DNA of 64,000 nt from Oligoflexus sp. (GCA_014377445.1 JACMPP010000020.1:1-64000); one strand, 5' to 3'; positions 43,509 through 53,057 are shown, counted from the first letter of the stretch. The notes: generated from the letters alone by a model not told the origin. Numbers and translations: made by a program.

Positions 43509-44294
43509 CTAAATAGCTTCCGCAACCGTCAATTGACGGATGAAGTGCCGAAGTTTTTGCTGTTGTGCATCGCCGACGTCAGCGAATTCAAAGCCGAGCC
43601 GATATTCGAGCTGAAAGCGTTCGCCCACAAACTCGTCTTCGATTCGATTCTTAATTTTGCGACGCCAGCGGATAATGCCATCCATGCGAATCGGAGCTGT
43701 CATCGGCAGATGGAGGGAACATTCCATCGGTTCCGTATGGGTTTCGGAAGCATTGATTAGTGAAGGAAAGCGGGTTACGAGACAAACGCCGCCAAGGCTT
43801 ATGTCAGCGATCGATACCCAGTTCGAGATGCCACCGTAAGAACTAAAGTAAGGCGGACTCGAAGGATCGGTCTGTTGGGCTTTCCAAAAGCTAAAGCTCA
43901 TAAAAGCCATAAGGTTCTGTGTGACACGAAAGCGCGAATTGGTCCGACGTTCGGTACTGAGCAATGACCGGGGCATTGCGCAGATGATACCGCCGGCAGC
44001 TTTCTCAAGGACCGTGGTCTGGAAGGTGATCTGCGAAGGCATGCCCAGGACTTCAACTTTGATCGGCATGCCCAGGTCAAGTTTGCTGAGACCGACTTCG
44101 GACATTTTGCCGATGAGAATCGCGGAATTCTGCTTGAATTTGCCTAATTTAATAAAGGCACCGCGGATAGTGACTTTGCCACTATCCCGATGCCGCAAGA
44201 GAATTTGCATATTTCCGTCGCACATCCGTGCAACCAGACGAGATATACTGTCAGGGTTGGAGATCTTGGAGCTGGCTCCCAGGTCTTGACTCAT
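43509..44294 (-). CDS. PilZ-domain protein
   Basis: Probable cyclic-di-GMP receptor. From the ATG at 44294 (AGGGGA six bases upstream) it has 261 residues: an N-terminal YcgR-like or unknown domain (~1-135) and a C-terminal PilZ domain with the RxxxR motif ERRTNSRFRV and the [DN]xSxxG motif ADISLGGVCL. A HLPMTAPIRMDGIIRWRR strand pair completes the barrel. Start lies inside the end of the O-antigen-ligase-like gene (44-nt overlap). Confidence 0.88.
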   Translation of the reverse strand: MSQDLGASSKISNPDSISRLVARMCDGNMQILLRHRDSGKVTIRGAFIKLGKFKQNSAILIGKMSEVGLSKLDLGMPIKVEVLGMPSQITFQTTVLEKAAGGIICAMPRSLLSTERRTNSRFRVTQNLMAFMSFSFWKAQQTDPSSPPYFSSYGGISNWVSIADISLGGVCLVTRFPSLINASETHTEPMECSLHLPMTAPIRMDGIIRWRRKIKNRIEDEFVGERFQLEYRLGFEFADVGDAQQQKLRHFIRQLTVAEAI

Positions 44295-45618
44295 TTTCAT
44301 TCCCCTGAACTATCAACCAACTCAAACTCAGGCCGATACAGATCCAAAGCGCGTATAGATACTCGGTGTCCCGCAAGTGGTTTTGCACGAGGCCACCGCC
44401 GAGCGTCGCCAGAAAGATGAGAGGAATTGCGCGATGATGATGTTTTTTATTCACCACAAATGCCAAGCGTCCCACAGCAGCTAATAACAAGGCCAAACCC
44501 ATCTCTAGAAGCAGCCCGCCGTCAGCGAGTGTCTGGAGGTAAATATTGTGGGCATTATACTTTCTCTCTAAACTAGTGTATCCGGCCTGCAAATAGGTGT
44601 CCAGTAGACGGCCGTCGTAGCTCAGGAGGCCGGTTCCAAGCCAAGGGCTCTGCAAAAAGAGCTGCCAATTGATCTTCCAAAAAATAACCCGATCAAAGCG
44701 CTGTTCTAAAGCCACGTTGGAGTCAAAGAACTCGCCCCAGCGGCCGAGCGACTCATGGGGAACGAAAAACACGATTCCGATGATAGCCACGAGACCAAAC
44801 CCAAGGCCGCCATACAAAAATTTACGAAGTTTGGGCAAATCCCAAGCCGAGGCCGCCACCATAAGAAAAATAGTGAGCGCGATGGGGAAGCGAGAGTCCG
44901 TCAGGAGCAGGAGGAAGAGGAGAAGGAGGGTCTGGGCGAACCAGATACGGGACGACTTAAGCTCACCCCTCTTTTGCAGCCAGAGGGCATGGGCAAAAGT
45001 CGTGAGGGACACGAGCATCAGATTGAAGGAAAAAGTCAGAGGGTGATCCATCCAGCCGGACACGCGATAGACGCCATAGGCCAGTCGATTCTCGCCGAGT
45101 TTCGCGTGGATTCCATGCACCCAGTCTATTCCCAAATAGCGCTGCAAGACGCTGTAGAGGATCAAAATTAAGGTGTAGAGGAGGAAGATGCGTGGGTTGA
45201 GAAAGGATTCTCTTCGCTTCATTTGCGCAAAAAGCATCGAGGCGATGACGATCGTCCCCCAGACGCCCTGCTTGCCAATCAATTTCAAATAGGGCTTCAT
45301 TTGCCCTAGATCCATGGCGAGAGCACTTTGCAAAACAGACGCAAGGAGCAGAAGACCCCAAACTATAAATAGAGTTTTGAGAAGTTTAATGAAAGACTCA
45401 GGGACGCCCTCGGACCAGCGAATATACCGCCAACTCCTTGGAATGAGGAAGCTAAGTCCCAGGAGTCCGCCGACTAGGGATTGAGCGGCGGTCGGCAAAA
45501 GAAGGGCAAAGATCACGAGGTAGAGGAGAACGGACTCCCATTTACTCGCTTTCTTGTCTATGATTTGGTTTTCTACCCTTACGGAAGGTGACACGCCTAT
45601 ATGAACCGACTTGGTCAT
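44251..45618 (-). CDS. O-antigen ligase/polymerase-like membrane protein
   Basis: 455 residues with ten or more hydrophobic helices. The Wzy_C/WaaL-type periplasmic loop is seen around FLQSPWLGTGLLSYDGRL and YNAHNIYLQTLADGG, where NAHN-x-Y-L matches the family's H-[NS]-x-[FYL] box. It may ligate or polymerise surface glycan; specific substrate unknown. The ATG at 45618 overlaps the start of the divergent gene at 45601 by 18 nt; a GTG at 45594 would avoid this. Confidence 0.84.
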   Translation of the reverse strand: MTKSVHIGVSPSVRVENQIIDKKASKWESVLLYLVIFALLLPTAAQSLVGGLLGLSFLIPRSWRYIRWSEGVPESFIKLLKTLFIVWGLLLLASVLQSALAMDLGQMKPYLKLIGKQGVWGTIVIASMLFAQMKRRESFLNPRIFLLYTLILILYSVLQRYLGIDWVHGIHAKLGENRLAYGVYRVSGWMDHPLTFSFNLMLVSLTTFAHALWLQKRGELKSSRIWFAQTLLLLFLLLLTDSRFPIALTIFLMVAASAWDLPKLRKFLYGGLGFGLVAIIGIVFFVPHESLGRWGEFFDSNVALEQRFDRVIFWKINWQLFLQSPWLGTGLLSYDGRLLDTYLQAGYTSLERKYNAHNIYLQTLADGGLLLEMGLALLLAAVGRLAFVVNKKHHHRAIPLIFLATLGGGLVQNHLRDTEYLYALWICIGLSLSWLIVQGNENESRPGSQLQDLQP

Positions 45619-46188
45619 CCCATCATCTCCACAATCATATTCGTCTTTCTGGCTTTAAACTCGGGCCGTCTCGCAGCACAAGAGCTAGATGCGCAAGAAA
45701 CGATACCCAAAGCCTATGCAAAAGACTATGTGTTCTTAACGATGCCCTATGAACAACCCTACGGCAAAAGTCGTTCGTTTTATCGTGCTGAAACCGTGGG
45801 GCTTGGACTCCGTTATGCCCACCGTTTGGATTCAGAATGGATTGTGGGTCTGAAATTTGAGCGAAAACCGTTGATTCGCAAGAATGATCGCCCGCTCAAT
45901 CTTCTTGTCCTTTCAAATCAAACACAGGCGGTTTTTCGCCTCTATCATCCCTTTTACGTCCTGGCCGGAACCGAGATTTCCTACATTTTACCCGCACAGA
46001 AATCCTCACCGCCTTTCGTCAAGGACCCGGATTTGAATGCTGAAATTGGAGTGGGATTGAATGCATCGCTCTGGTGGCTTCTGGCCCGCAAAGGGATTGT
46101 GGAGCTTCATTTCAGCCGCTGGAAAGGCACGAAGACCAACGATCTCCAGGGCCTGGAAACTTCATTCGGTTATGGTATTGGATTTTGA
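45601..46188 (+). CDS. Small outer-membrane barrel candidate
   Basis: 195 residues. Signal peptide ~1-27 (TIIFVFLALNSGRLAAQ). The mature part alternates in short strands (TVGLGLRYAHRL, WIVGLKFERKP, YVLAGTEISYILP, AEIGVGLNASLWWLLARK) and ends in GYGIGF with a terminal Phe, as expected of an eight-stranded barrel. No family recognised. GGAAGG stands 13 bases upstream of the ATG. Confidence 0.65.
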   Translation: MNRLGHPIISTIIFVFLALNSGRLAAQELDAQETIPKAYAKDYVFLTMPYEQPYGKSRSFYRAETVGLGLRYAHRLDSEWIVGLKFERKPLIRKNDRPLNLLVLSNQTQAVFRLYHPFYVLAGTEISYILPAQKSSPPFVKDPDLNAEIGVGLNASLWWLLARKGIVELHFSRWKGTKTNDLQGLETSFGYGIGF

Positions 46189-46221
46189 TTTCGTCCCTGG
46201 ATTCGGTCGTGACTGATACGA

Positions 46222-47199
46222 TCACCAGCTACAGCGAGCCAGTCTGAGTTCGGCTTCCCAACCAAAGTTGGGACTGGCCCAGAGGCGATGAACGCCGTAC
46301 TGCGGACCATTCACTGAGGTTGGTCGCATCTTCATCATCGACGTTCCACTCGAGAAAATAATGGAATCATTGTGCACGAGAATGCGTTCGGAGTGTGAGG
46401 CTCCCTGCCCATTATTGATCGAAGAAAACAGATCATTTTGTGTGCTCGTGGTAAGACAGTCGGAAGCCGCCTCACAAAACCCGGTCGTCGTATCCTTCAA
46501 ATTGAATTCCGTCACAAACTCGGAATAGCCTCGCCAGATAGAACTTCCCGGAATATGCCCGGAGACGATCAGACGTTGCGGACAGATTCCCGTCATCTTG
46601 AGTAGACCACGAAGCTCGCTGCGCACGAAGCCATACCAGGCGTCGGCGCGTTGGGTCGCTTCCGGCATCTGCAGATTGACGAGGAGTATCGGCCGTTGAT
46701 CGAGCTCGAGCAATGAGTAGCTCATCGCCCCATCTACGCCTATAGGCCAGACTGCTTTGACGTTGATATCACGCGACATCAGCTTGATCGGGAGACCAAC
46801 GGCGGCTGTGTTGTATTGCATCTCCTGGGTATCACGATAGGCCTGGACCAGAGAGGCGTCCCACTCATAGCCCTCAAGAGCGCCGGCGCTGAGGATATTC
46901 ATGTCCGATTCGCTCGGACTGTCTCTCCGCGTCAAGGCCTCTTGAAATACGACGATATCAGGACGGGAGACGCGCAGCTGTTCATCTATGAGTTCAAGGC
47001 GCTCACGACGAAAAAGCCAATCCCCCTTCCAGTTCTTGGCGGAAAGTGAGGATTGGTTTCTTTGATTGAAGAGATTGAGATTGAGGATGGAGAAACTCCG
47101 CTCGTCAAACTCCTTCTGGCTCTGGCCACCAAACAGAGCGCAGGACGTCTGGATTAGACCAAAAAACAACAGAGGAGCAAGGACGCGCGGAAGGTGCAT
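46222..47199 (-). CDS. Degenerate EEP-fold lipoprotein
   Basis: 325 residues; lipoprotein signal with QTSC (Cys ~20). The fold order of an endonuclease/exonuclease/phosphatase domain is visible: FSILNLNLFNQ, PDIVVFQEALTRR (Glu kept), ILLVNLQMPEA, LIVSGHIPGSS and a C-terminal RLWASPNFGWEAEL. But GDFN is replaced by GHIP, the HL strand by NLQ, and SDHxPV by SPNFG, so metal and catalytic ligands are mostly gone. Likely a pseudoenzyme or binding protein. It starts one base after the acyl-CoA dehydrogenase stop. Confidence 0.7.
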   Translation of the reverse strand: MHLPRVLAPLLFFGLIQTSCALFGGQSQKEFDERSFSILNLNLFNQRNQSSLSAKNWKGDWLFRRERLELIDEQLRVSRPDIVVFQEALTRRDSPSESDMNILSAGALEGYEWDASLVQAYRDTQEMQYNTAAVGLPIKLMSRDINVKAVWPIGVDGAMSYSLLELDQRPILLVNLQMPEATQRADAWYGFVRSELRGLLKMTGICPQRLIVSGHIPGSSIWRGYSEFVTEFNLKDTTTGFCEAASDCLTTSTQNDLFSSINNGQGASHSERILVHNDSIIFSSGTSMMKMRPTSVNGPQYGVHRLWASPNFGWEAELRLARCSW

Positions 47200-47200
47200 A

Positions 47201-48361
47201 TTAACAGCCTAAATAGCGTGAGATGACCAGTCGCTGGATTTCACTTGTGCCTTCGCCGATTCGCAACAAGGCTGCATCACGGTAGAAGCGTTCGATCGGA
47301 TATTCTTTCATCAAACCGTAGCCGCCGAAAGTCTGTTGACCCTCACGCGCGCAGTATTCAGCAACTTCCGAGCAGTAGAGCTTGGCCATCGCCGCCTGCT
47401 TTTGGAAAGCGAGACCCTTCTGTTTCAACCAGGCTGCCTTGTAAAGCAGGGTTTCCGCAGCTTCGATGCGAGTCGCCATCTCGGCAAGCTTGAACGCCAC
47501 AGCCTGGTGCTTGGAGATCGTGACGCCGAAGGTTTTGCGTTCCTTCGCGTATTTCAGAGTCATCTCCAGCGCGCCTTTGGCGAGGCCGAGACCCATCGCT
47601 CCGATACTGAGACGGCCGTTGTCGAGCGTCTCCATCATGATCTTAAAGCCCTGGCCTTTTGCACCGAGCAACGCCGAGTTCGGCACCTTGACCTTGTCAA
47701 AGTAAAGCTCGCCTGTATTCGAAGCACGCCACATCATTTTACCATGCATCACCTTGCGTGTCAGGCCTTCCGCATCGACTGGCACGATAAAGCAGGAAAG
47801 CTCATTCTTACCATTCGGGAGCTTGCCTGTGATCGCCTGCACGGTGATGCCTTTGGTGAGGCTGGACGCACTGTTGGTGATCCAAATCTTCGACCCGCTG
47901 ATCGACCACTCGTCACGAGCCTCGTCATAGGTGGCCCGCGTAAGGCTCGCCTGCGCATCGCTGCCGGCTTCCGCTTCGGTCAGACCGAAGGCCCAGAGAG
48001 CTTCTCCGGTACAGAGTTGCGGCAAATATTTCTTCTTCTGTTCTTCGGTGCCGTAGTAGTAGAGCGGTCCAACCCCAAGGCTGTTGTGAGCGGCGATTGT
48101 CGCAGCTTGCGAACCGTCGACGCGCGCGATTTCCTCAACTGCGATGACATAGGAAATATAATCCATCGCCTGACCTTGATATTTCTCGGGAACAAAAGTT
48201 CCGAAGAGGCCGAGCTCACCCATTTGTTTGGTGAGACGTTCGGAGAATTCTTCTTTTTCATCCAATTCATGCGCAAGCGGGGCGATTTCTTTGTCAGCAA
48301 AACTACGCAGACTCTGGCGAAGCATCGTGATTTCTTCGCTCTCTTGAAAACTATAGGACAT
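47201..48361 (-). CDS. Acyl-CoA dehydrogenase
   Basis: FAD enzyme of fatty-acid or branched-chain amino-acid oxidation, 386 residues. FAD/substrate motifs: FGLTEAEAGSDAQ (~128-140), ISGSKIWITNS (~154-164), and the C-terminal QTFGGYGLMKEYPIERFYRDA; the catalytic base is expected in LLRIGEGTSEIQRLVISR, where the Glu lies in EGTSE. SD AGAGGA. It is paralogous to the gene at 62339-63499. Lies between rsgA (50-nt gap) and the degenerate lipoprotein. Confidence 0.95.
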   Translation of the reverse strand: MSYSFQESEEITMLRQSLRSFADKEIAPLAHELDEKEEFSERLTKQMGELGLFGTFVPEKYQGQAMDYISYVIAVEEIARVDGSQAATIAAHNSLGVGPLYYYGTEEQKKKYLPQLCTGEALWAFGLTEAEAGSDAQASLTRATYDEARDEWSISGSKIWITNSASSLTKGITVQAITGKLPNGKNELSCFIVPVDAEGLTRKVMHGKMMWRASNTGELYFDKVKVPNSALLGAKGQGFKIMMETLDNGRLSIGAMGLGLAKGALEMTLKYAKERKTFGVTISKHQAVAFKLAEMATRIEAAETLLYKAAWLKQKGLAFQKQAAMAKLYCSEVAEYCAREGQQTFGGYGLMKEYPIERFYRDAALLRIGEGTSEIQRLVISRYLGC

Positions 48362-48411
48362 GTTGATTCCTCTCTTCGAATAACTTTAAACTGAAAATAT
48401 AGGAGCGATTC

Positions 48412-49647
48412 TTAGTCGTCTGACTCAACTTCAATGTCGATTTCAAGATCACCCCGGCCGCCTTCGCGTCCGCTGGTTTCCCTTGAGTCGTCGCGGGTTC
48501 GGCCTTCGCGGCCACTCACACCCGACAGAATACCTTTGTAGGAATTGTAGCGACGCTCGGAAATCGTTCCATCCGCGACCGCTTGAATAACCGCACATCC
48601 AGGCTCATCCACATGGCGACATTCCCGAAACTTACACTTATTCACAAGCACACGCATTTCAAGAAAGCCGTAGCTTAATTCGACCGGGCCACGTTCTCTC
48701 AAAACAAAACTTCGAATACCCGGCGTATCGATTACGTAGCCCCCACGTCCGAGCTTGATCATGCTCGCATAACTCGTGGTATGGCGGCCTTTGTAGTTGA
48801 TATTCGAATTCTCTTCGACTTCCTGTTCGATCTCGGGCCGGAAGAGGTTGATCAGCGAGGACTTCCCGACTCCGGAGTGACCGCTGAGAATGGTGGTCTT
48901 ATGGTCCATCATGCTGTGGATTTCGCGGATGACAGGATCTTCAAAGGTTTGATTCTCAACCTGCAGACTAAAGACGGTATAGCCGAGATTCCGGAAGTAG
49001 GCGATTTCAGTCTCGCACTTTTGCCGAAACTCTTGGGACTCATTCGCCAACAAATCCTCTTTATTGATAACGATGATGGCTTCGATCTCCTGCTCTGCGG
49101 CAAGAACCAGATATCGATCGATTAAACCCCATTTTACACCGGGGTTCGCGTAGCTGCCGACCACTAGGAGCTGGTCCATGTTTGAAGCCAAGACATGCTC
49201 TCGCTCCATGACCATGGGGTCACGGCGCGCGATGCGACTGCGTCTCGGCGCAAGATGTTCGATCACGCAGCAGGGCAGATCAGTGGTGATCTTCACATCC
49301 CGATCATCGGTTGGGCGACAGAGAACAATGTCGCCGACGACGATATTATTCCTTTCGCCCCGACGGCTCTGAAGGTGGCGCCTCGCGACCGTTGCCAACC
49401 ACACATCGCGCGTATCGATGTCGCCTTCGATGGGCTCGGGCGAAATAAACGCATAGCGCTTATGCACCTCGACAATGCGCGCGGCGAACCATCCCTCACC
49501 GGCCTTCGCCCATAAGTCCTTACCGAGTTCAAACTGCGTTTCATCCCGGTTATGTTTCTTCAGCTTGTCTTTGGACCGCCGAATTTTATCGACCTTGGCA
49601 AGGTGCTCGGCATCCTCATCCCCGCGTCGGTATTTCCACTTCGTCAT
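48412..49647 (-). CDS. rsgA: Ribosome small-subunit-dependent GTPase RsgA
   Basis: Circularly permuted GTPase that checks late 30S maturation. The ATG at 49647 (411 residues) begins MTKWKYRRGDED; a longer frame upstream is antisense-like sequence inside plsB. OB-fold ~50-140, then G4 NKEDL, G1 SGHSGVGKSSL, G2 region with GRHTTSYASM, G3 DTPGIR, and the zinc site CKFRECRHVDEPGC. The C-terminal ~45 residues are Arg/Glu/Gly-rich and unusual. Start overlaps plsB by 32 nt. Confidence 0.93.
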   Translation of the reverse strand: MTKWKYRRGDEDAEHLAKVDKIRRSKDKLKKHNRDETQFELGKDLWAKAGEGWFAARIVEVHKRYAFISPEPIEGDIDTRDVWLATVARRHLQSRRGERNNIVVGDIVLCRPTDDRDVKITTDLPCCVIEHLAPRRSRIARRDPMVMEREHVLASNMDQLLVVGSYANPGVKWGLIDRYLVLAAEQEIEAIIVINKEDLLANESQEFRQKCETEIAYFRNLGYTVFSLQVENQTFEDPVIREIHSMMDHKTTILSGHSGVGKSSLINLFRPEIEQEVEENSNINYKGRHTTSYASMIKLGRGGYVIDTPGIRSFVLRERGPVELSYGFLEMRVLVNKCKFRECRHVDEPGCAVIQAVADGTISERRYNSYKGILSGVSGREGRTRDDSRETSGREGGRGDLEIDIEVESDD

Positions 49648-52114
49648 GAGCTGGTTTATCCTGTGTGGTCGTCTTGAAAATACGCTCAACACTTCGCAAG
49701 GCATCCGACGACAGCAAACTCTTCGAGTACTGGGCCAGCGACGATACGCGGGGGTCCACACTCAAAGATTTTTCGTCGACCGTGATCAACAAGCCTTTTT
49801 TCTTCAGAAGCTGAATATGTTTTTGAATGAACGTTTTTTCAGAAATTTCGGGATTGTTTAGACCGTTGAGTATCGCAAAACGCTGAGCCATGCGCTCGCA
49901 TTGCAAGAGAAATTCTTCACCGTTGACCAGGCCGCGTTCCGCATGCTTCGCCAGGAGCACAGCCGTAATGATGAAGCGGTCAAAGGTCACGCCCATTACC
50001 TGGGAGAGAATATCGAGCACCGCAGATTCATCCGACTGGGGAGATGGACGACGGTAAGCGTAGTCGCCGACTTTTCGAAGAAGCCCCATTTCCGCCAGGA
50101 CTTCTGCGTACTGTAGAACCACCGTCTCAACTTCGCTTTCTTTCCAGCGTGAAATGCTGTCCTCCGAGAGGACGGCATAGATCTCCGCACAACCCTTGGC
50201 CAGACTCGCGGCATACATCTCTTCCTGTTGATGGAAGAAGCGTGCGATGAGAGCCGGGAGGATATAGATATGTGCGATGTTGTTGCGATAGTAAGAGATC
50301 AGGGCGCCGTCGATGTCATTGACGAAGGCCACGTCACCGGCCGCATGCTTATAGATCGAGATCGATCCCAATTTTTGAGCCGATTCTAGAATCTCGGCAA
50401 AGTTTTCTTTTACGAGTTTGACATAAGGGTGGTAGGGCATCTTCTTGTGCAGCTCGACCATTTTTTCGATAAAGACCTGAAGCTCTTCCAAAGGCAAAGC
50501 CTTATGATTGGCAGCGAGGAGACCGAGGCCCACGAGGGACACCGGTGTGAGGACTGCAGCCTCATTCATATGCTTGGAGACCTGCTGGGAAAGATCATTG
50601 ACGACCGGGCTCAACCACTCGGGCTTGCCTTCCCCCAAAGATCGCCAATCGGGCTGTAGCTGATCGAGGTACTTGTCGAGGATAATCGGCTCGCCATAGG
50701 AGAGATAAGCCTTGCCGTAGTATGCCTGAAGGAGTTTCCGCGCGCCCAGAAGTTGGAAGATCGATTCCTTCTTCTTCGCGCCGCCGCTCAACTCCTCGAT
50801 GTAGCTCTTCACTTCCATGACTTTGTCATAACCGATGTAAACAGGAACGATCGCGACGGGCCGCTCCGAGTTTCGCAAAAAGCTTTTGACGACCATGGCT
50901 AGCATACCCGTTTTGAGAGGCAGAGGACGGCCGGTACGGCTTCGTCCACCTTCCGGGAAGAATGTCAGAGGGTAACCATGGGTGAGGAGATAGGCGATGT
51001 ATTCCTCAACGACAGCGGTGTAGATTCGGTTTCCACGGAAGGAGCGGCGAATAAAAAATCCACCAGCACGGCGAATGAACCAACCGGCCGGGAAAAAGTT
51101 GAGGTTGATACCAGCCGCAGTATGGGGGCATGGCAAACCACTGGAGTAAACCGTGTAGTTGACCAGGAGATAGTCCAGGTGACTTCTATGTGTGGGCATA
51201 TAAACGATTTCGTAATCGCCGGCTGCCAGTTGCATAGGAATTTCGGGGTTGGAGATTTCAACACCGGAAAAAAGCTTGTTCCAGAGTTTGCCCAGGACGA
51301 TCTGAAAAGTCCGGATCATGGAGTACGTCTGGTCAGAAGACAGTTCGCGAGCGAAGCGAATCGCGGCTGCATCGAGGTCACGAAGCTTTTGTTCGTTCCC
51401 CTTGGCCTCTTTTTCAATCTCCATCCTCACCTGCTTGCTGCTGGAGATTCGGGAGATCACCTGTTCGCGCACGTAGAGCTTTTGCCCTAGAACCGTGTTG
51501 CGCACGCGACGGAAGTGGATGCGCAGGATGCGACGAATCTTGCGTGCGGATAGCTCATGATTTACGGCCGAGGCCGCCTCGATTGTGAAGGGTTTGCCGA
51601 AATGAACGTTGTTGTTGCGACCCTGGGCCACGACGATGAAAAACTTTTGGAGCCAGCCGGCGTCTTCATCATCATTAAAAATCAGTTTGAAGATAGATGG
51701 CTCGGTGTTTCCAGGATCTTTTCCCCAGAAAGGGGACACGGGTATGATTTGGGCTTTCATGCCAGTCTTCTCGTTCGCCTGTTGAACGACGTGAAGAAGC
51801 ACATGACTCGGCTTTAACTTACGAATTCTCTTAATCGGGCCCGTCTTCTCGAGGAAAAGACAAATCGCCCGACGTTTCCGCGTGAAGTCCAGACCAAGAT
51901 CCGGCTCGGGCAGACCATAGCGACGACACACCATAAGAAGAACGAGGTAATCGATAATCGAGCGCTTCGGCAGCACGTAAATGACTGGACTTTGATTCAA
52001 CTCCAGAAATTCCGGGAGATTCTCGGGATGAACCGTGGTCTGCACCCAAAGGAGCACAGGCCTTAAAATATAGGATAATAACGCGTGACCCACACGAATC
52101 AGAAACTTCATCAT
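49616..52114 (-). CDS. plsB: Glycerol-3-phosphate 1-O-acyltransferase PlsB
   Basis: First step of phospholipid synthesis at the inner membrane. 832 residues, as in gamma-proteobacterial PlsB. Acyltransferase motifs: block I THRSHLDYLLVNY (HxxxxD, around residue 310), block II FFIRRSFRGNRIYTAV, block III LTFFPEGGRSRTGR and block IV VAIVPVYIGYD. An N-terminal hydrophobic segment and long C-terminal domain complete it. Coupled to panC through an ATGA overlap. Confidence 0.95.
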   Translation of the reverse strand: MMKFLIRVGHALLSYILRPVLLWVQTTVHPENLPEFLELNQSPVIYVLPKRSIIDYLVLLMVCRRYGLPEPDLGLDFTRKRRAICLFLEKTGPIKRIRKLKPSHVLLHVVQQANEKTGMKAQIIPVSPFWGKDPGNTEPSIFKLIFNDDEDAGWLQKFFIVVAQGRNNNVHFGKPFTIEAASAVNHELSARKIRRILRIHFRRVRNTVLGQKLYVREQVISRISSSKQVRMEIEKEAKGNEQKLRDLDAAAIRFARELSSDQTYSMIRTFQIVLGKLWNKLFSGVEISNPEIPMQLAAGDYEIVYMPTHRSHLDYLLVNYTVYSSGLPCPHTAAGINLNFFPAGWFIRRAGGFFIRRSFRGNRIYTAVVEEYIAYLLTHGYPLTFFPEGGRSRTGRPLPLKTGMLAMVVKSFLRNSERPVAIVPVYIGYDKVMEVKSYIEELSGGAKKKESIFQLLGARKLLQAYYGKAYLSYGEPIILDKYLDQLQPDWRSLGEGKPEWLSPVVNDLSQQVSKHMNEAAVLTPVSLVGLGLLAANHKALPLEELQVFIEKMVELHKKMPYHPYVKLVKENFAEILESAQKLGSISIYKHAAGDVAFVNDIDGALISYYRNNIAHIYILPALIARFFHQQEEMYAASLAKGCAEIYAVLSEDSISRWKESEVETVVLQYAEVLAEMGLLRKVGDYAYRRPSPQSDESAVLDILSQVMGVTFDRFIITAVLLAKHAERGLVNGEEFLLQCERMAQRFAILNGLNNPEISEKTFIQKHIQLLKKKGLLITVDEKSLSVDPRVSSLAQYSKSLLSSDALRSVERIFKTTTQDKPAHDEVEIPTRG

Positions 52115-52974
52115 TGTGCACCGAACTCCAGATTGTCGATAAGACGAACGCTTCCAAGATGGGCGGCCACGAGTGCCACGGCGGGTTTATCCACGCCTCC
52201 ATCACCCTCAAACGCGGCGAGACGGTCTTGGGTCCTGATGTCGATAGAGTCGAGTCGAAATTCCTGGACCTGGGCGAGCTCTTCTTTAAAGAGATCCGTG
52301 AGCTTGATGAAATCCCTTTCACCCGCTTTATAAGCTTCCGCGATCAGGCTGAGACCCTGATAAATCTTTGGTGCCAATTGTCTCTCGGCTGGAGTGAGGC
52401 GGAGGTTGCGACTGCTCATCGCGAGGCCATCCTCTTCCCGCATCGTGTCGCAGCCGACGATCTCGATAGGAAAGCTGAGGTCTCTCACCATATTCGAAAT
52501 AACTTTGAGCTGTTGATAATCCTTTTTGCCGAAGAAAGCGCAATCGGGCTGAACCAGATTGAAGAGCTTGGATACAACCGTGAGCACACCATCGAAGTGT
52601 CCCGGCCGCGAACGCCCGTCGAGTATGTTGTTGATGGCGTTATTGCTCACAAAGGTTTGGAAGCCCTCGGGATAAATGTCGGCGGCGATCGGTGCAAAAA
52701 GCGCATCGACGCCAGCGGCCTCAAGCTTGGCGATATCCTGCGCAAGCATGCGTGGATAATTCCCAAAATCCTCTTTCGGACCAAACTGCATGGGATTGAC
52801 GAAGATACTCACAACCACGCGATCAGCTTGCTTTCGAGCAGCTTCGACCAGCGAGATGTGACCCATATGTAGAGCGCCCATAGTTGGGACAAAAGCTATT
52901 TTTTTGCGTTCAAGTCGCCATTCTAAGATCTGCGCACGCAAATCCATAGGAGCGATAATCGTGCTAAGCGGCAC
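52111..52974 (-). CDS. panC: Pantothenate synthetase
   Basis: Condenses pantoate and beta-alanine with ATP. 287 residues from a GTG at 52974 with GAGG upstream; the alignment with known PanC supports this start over an ATG at 52947. Motifs: FVPTMGALHMGHISLV (HIGH-like), SIFVNPMQFGPKEDF, YPEGFQTFV, RPGHFDGVLTVVSKLF and FFGKKDYQQL. In the last one Lys replaces the usual Glu of FGEKD. Head of the run panC-plsB-rsgA-acyl-CoA dehydrogenase-lipoprotein. Confidence 0.95.
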   Translation of the reverse strand: MPLSTIIAPMDLRAQILEWRLERKKIAFVPTMGALHMGHISLVEAARKQADRVVVSIFVNPMQFGPKEDFGNYPRMLAQDIAKLEAAGVDALFAPIAADIYPEGFQTFVSNNAINNILDGRSRPGHFDGVLTVVSKLFNLVQPDCAFFGKKDYQQLKVISNMVRDLSFPIEIVGCDTMREEDGLAMSSRNLRLTPAERQLAPKIYQGLSLIAEAYKAGERDFIKLTDLFKEELAQVQEFRLDSIDIRTQDRLAAFEGDGGVDKPAVALVAAHLGSVRLIDNLEFGAQ

Positions 52975-53028
52975 AGCGACCTCATTACGTCAAAGTAGAT
53001 AGATCTTTTCTGACCCAAGGACTCGCTA

Positions 53029-53057
53029 GTATTACACGTTCTGAGATAAGAGAGCAA
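53029..53057 (-). promoter_or_regulatory. Candidate promoter of the panC operon
   Basis: On the minus strand TTGCTC (53057-53052) and TAATAC (53034-53029) with a 17-base spacer, ~55 nt upstream of the panC GTG. Moderate match only. Confidence 0.35.

Noticed and set aside
47336-48394. 352-codon open frame on the plus strand
   Set aside because: Antisense to a clear acyl-CoA dehydrogenase, without a ribosome site or recognisable domain.
52114-52872. 252-codon open frame on the plus strand
   Set aside because: Antisense to panC, whose motifs are all conserved.
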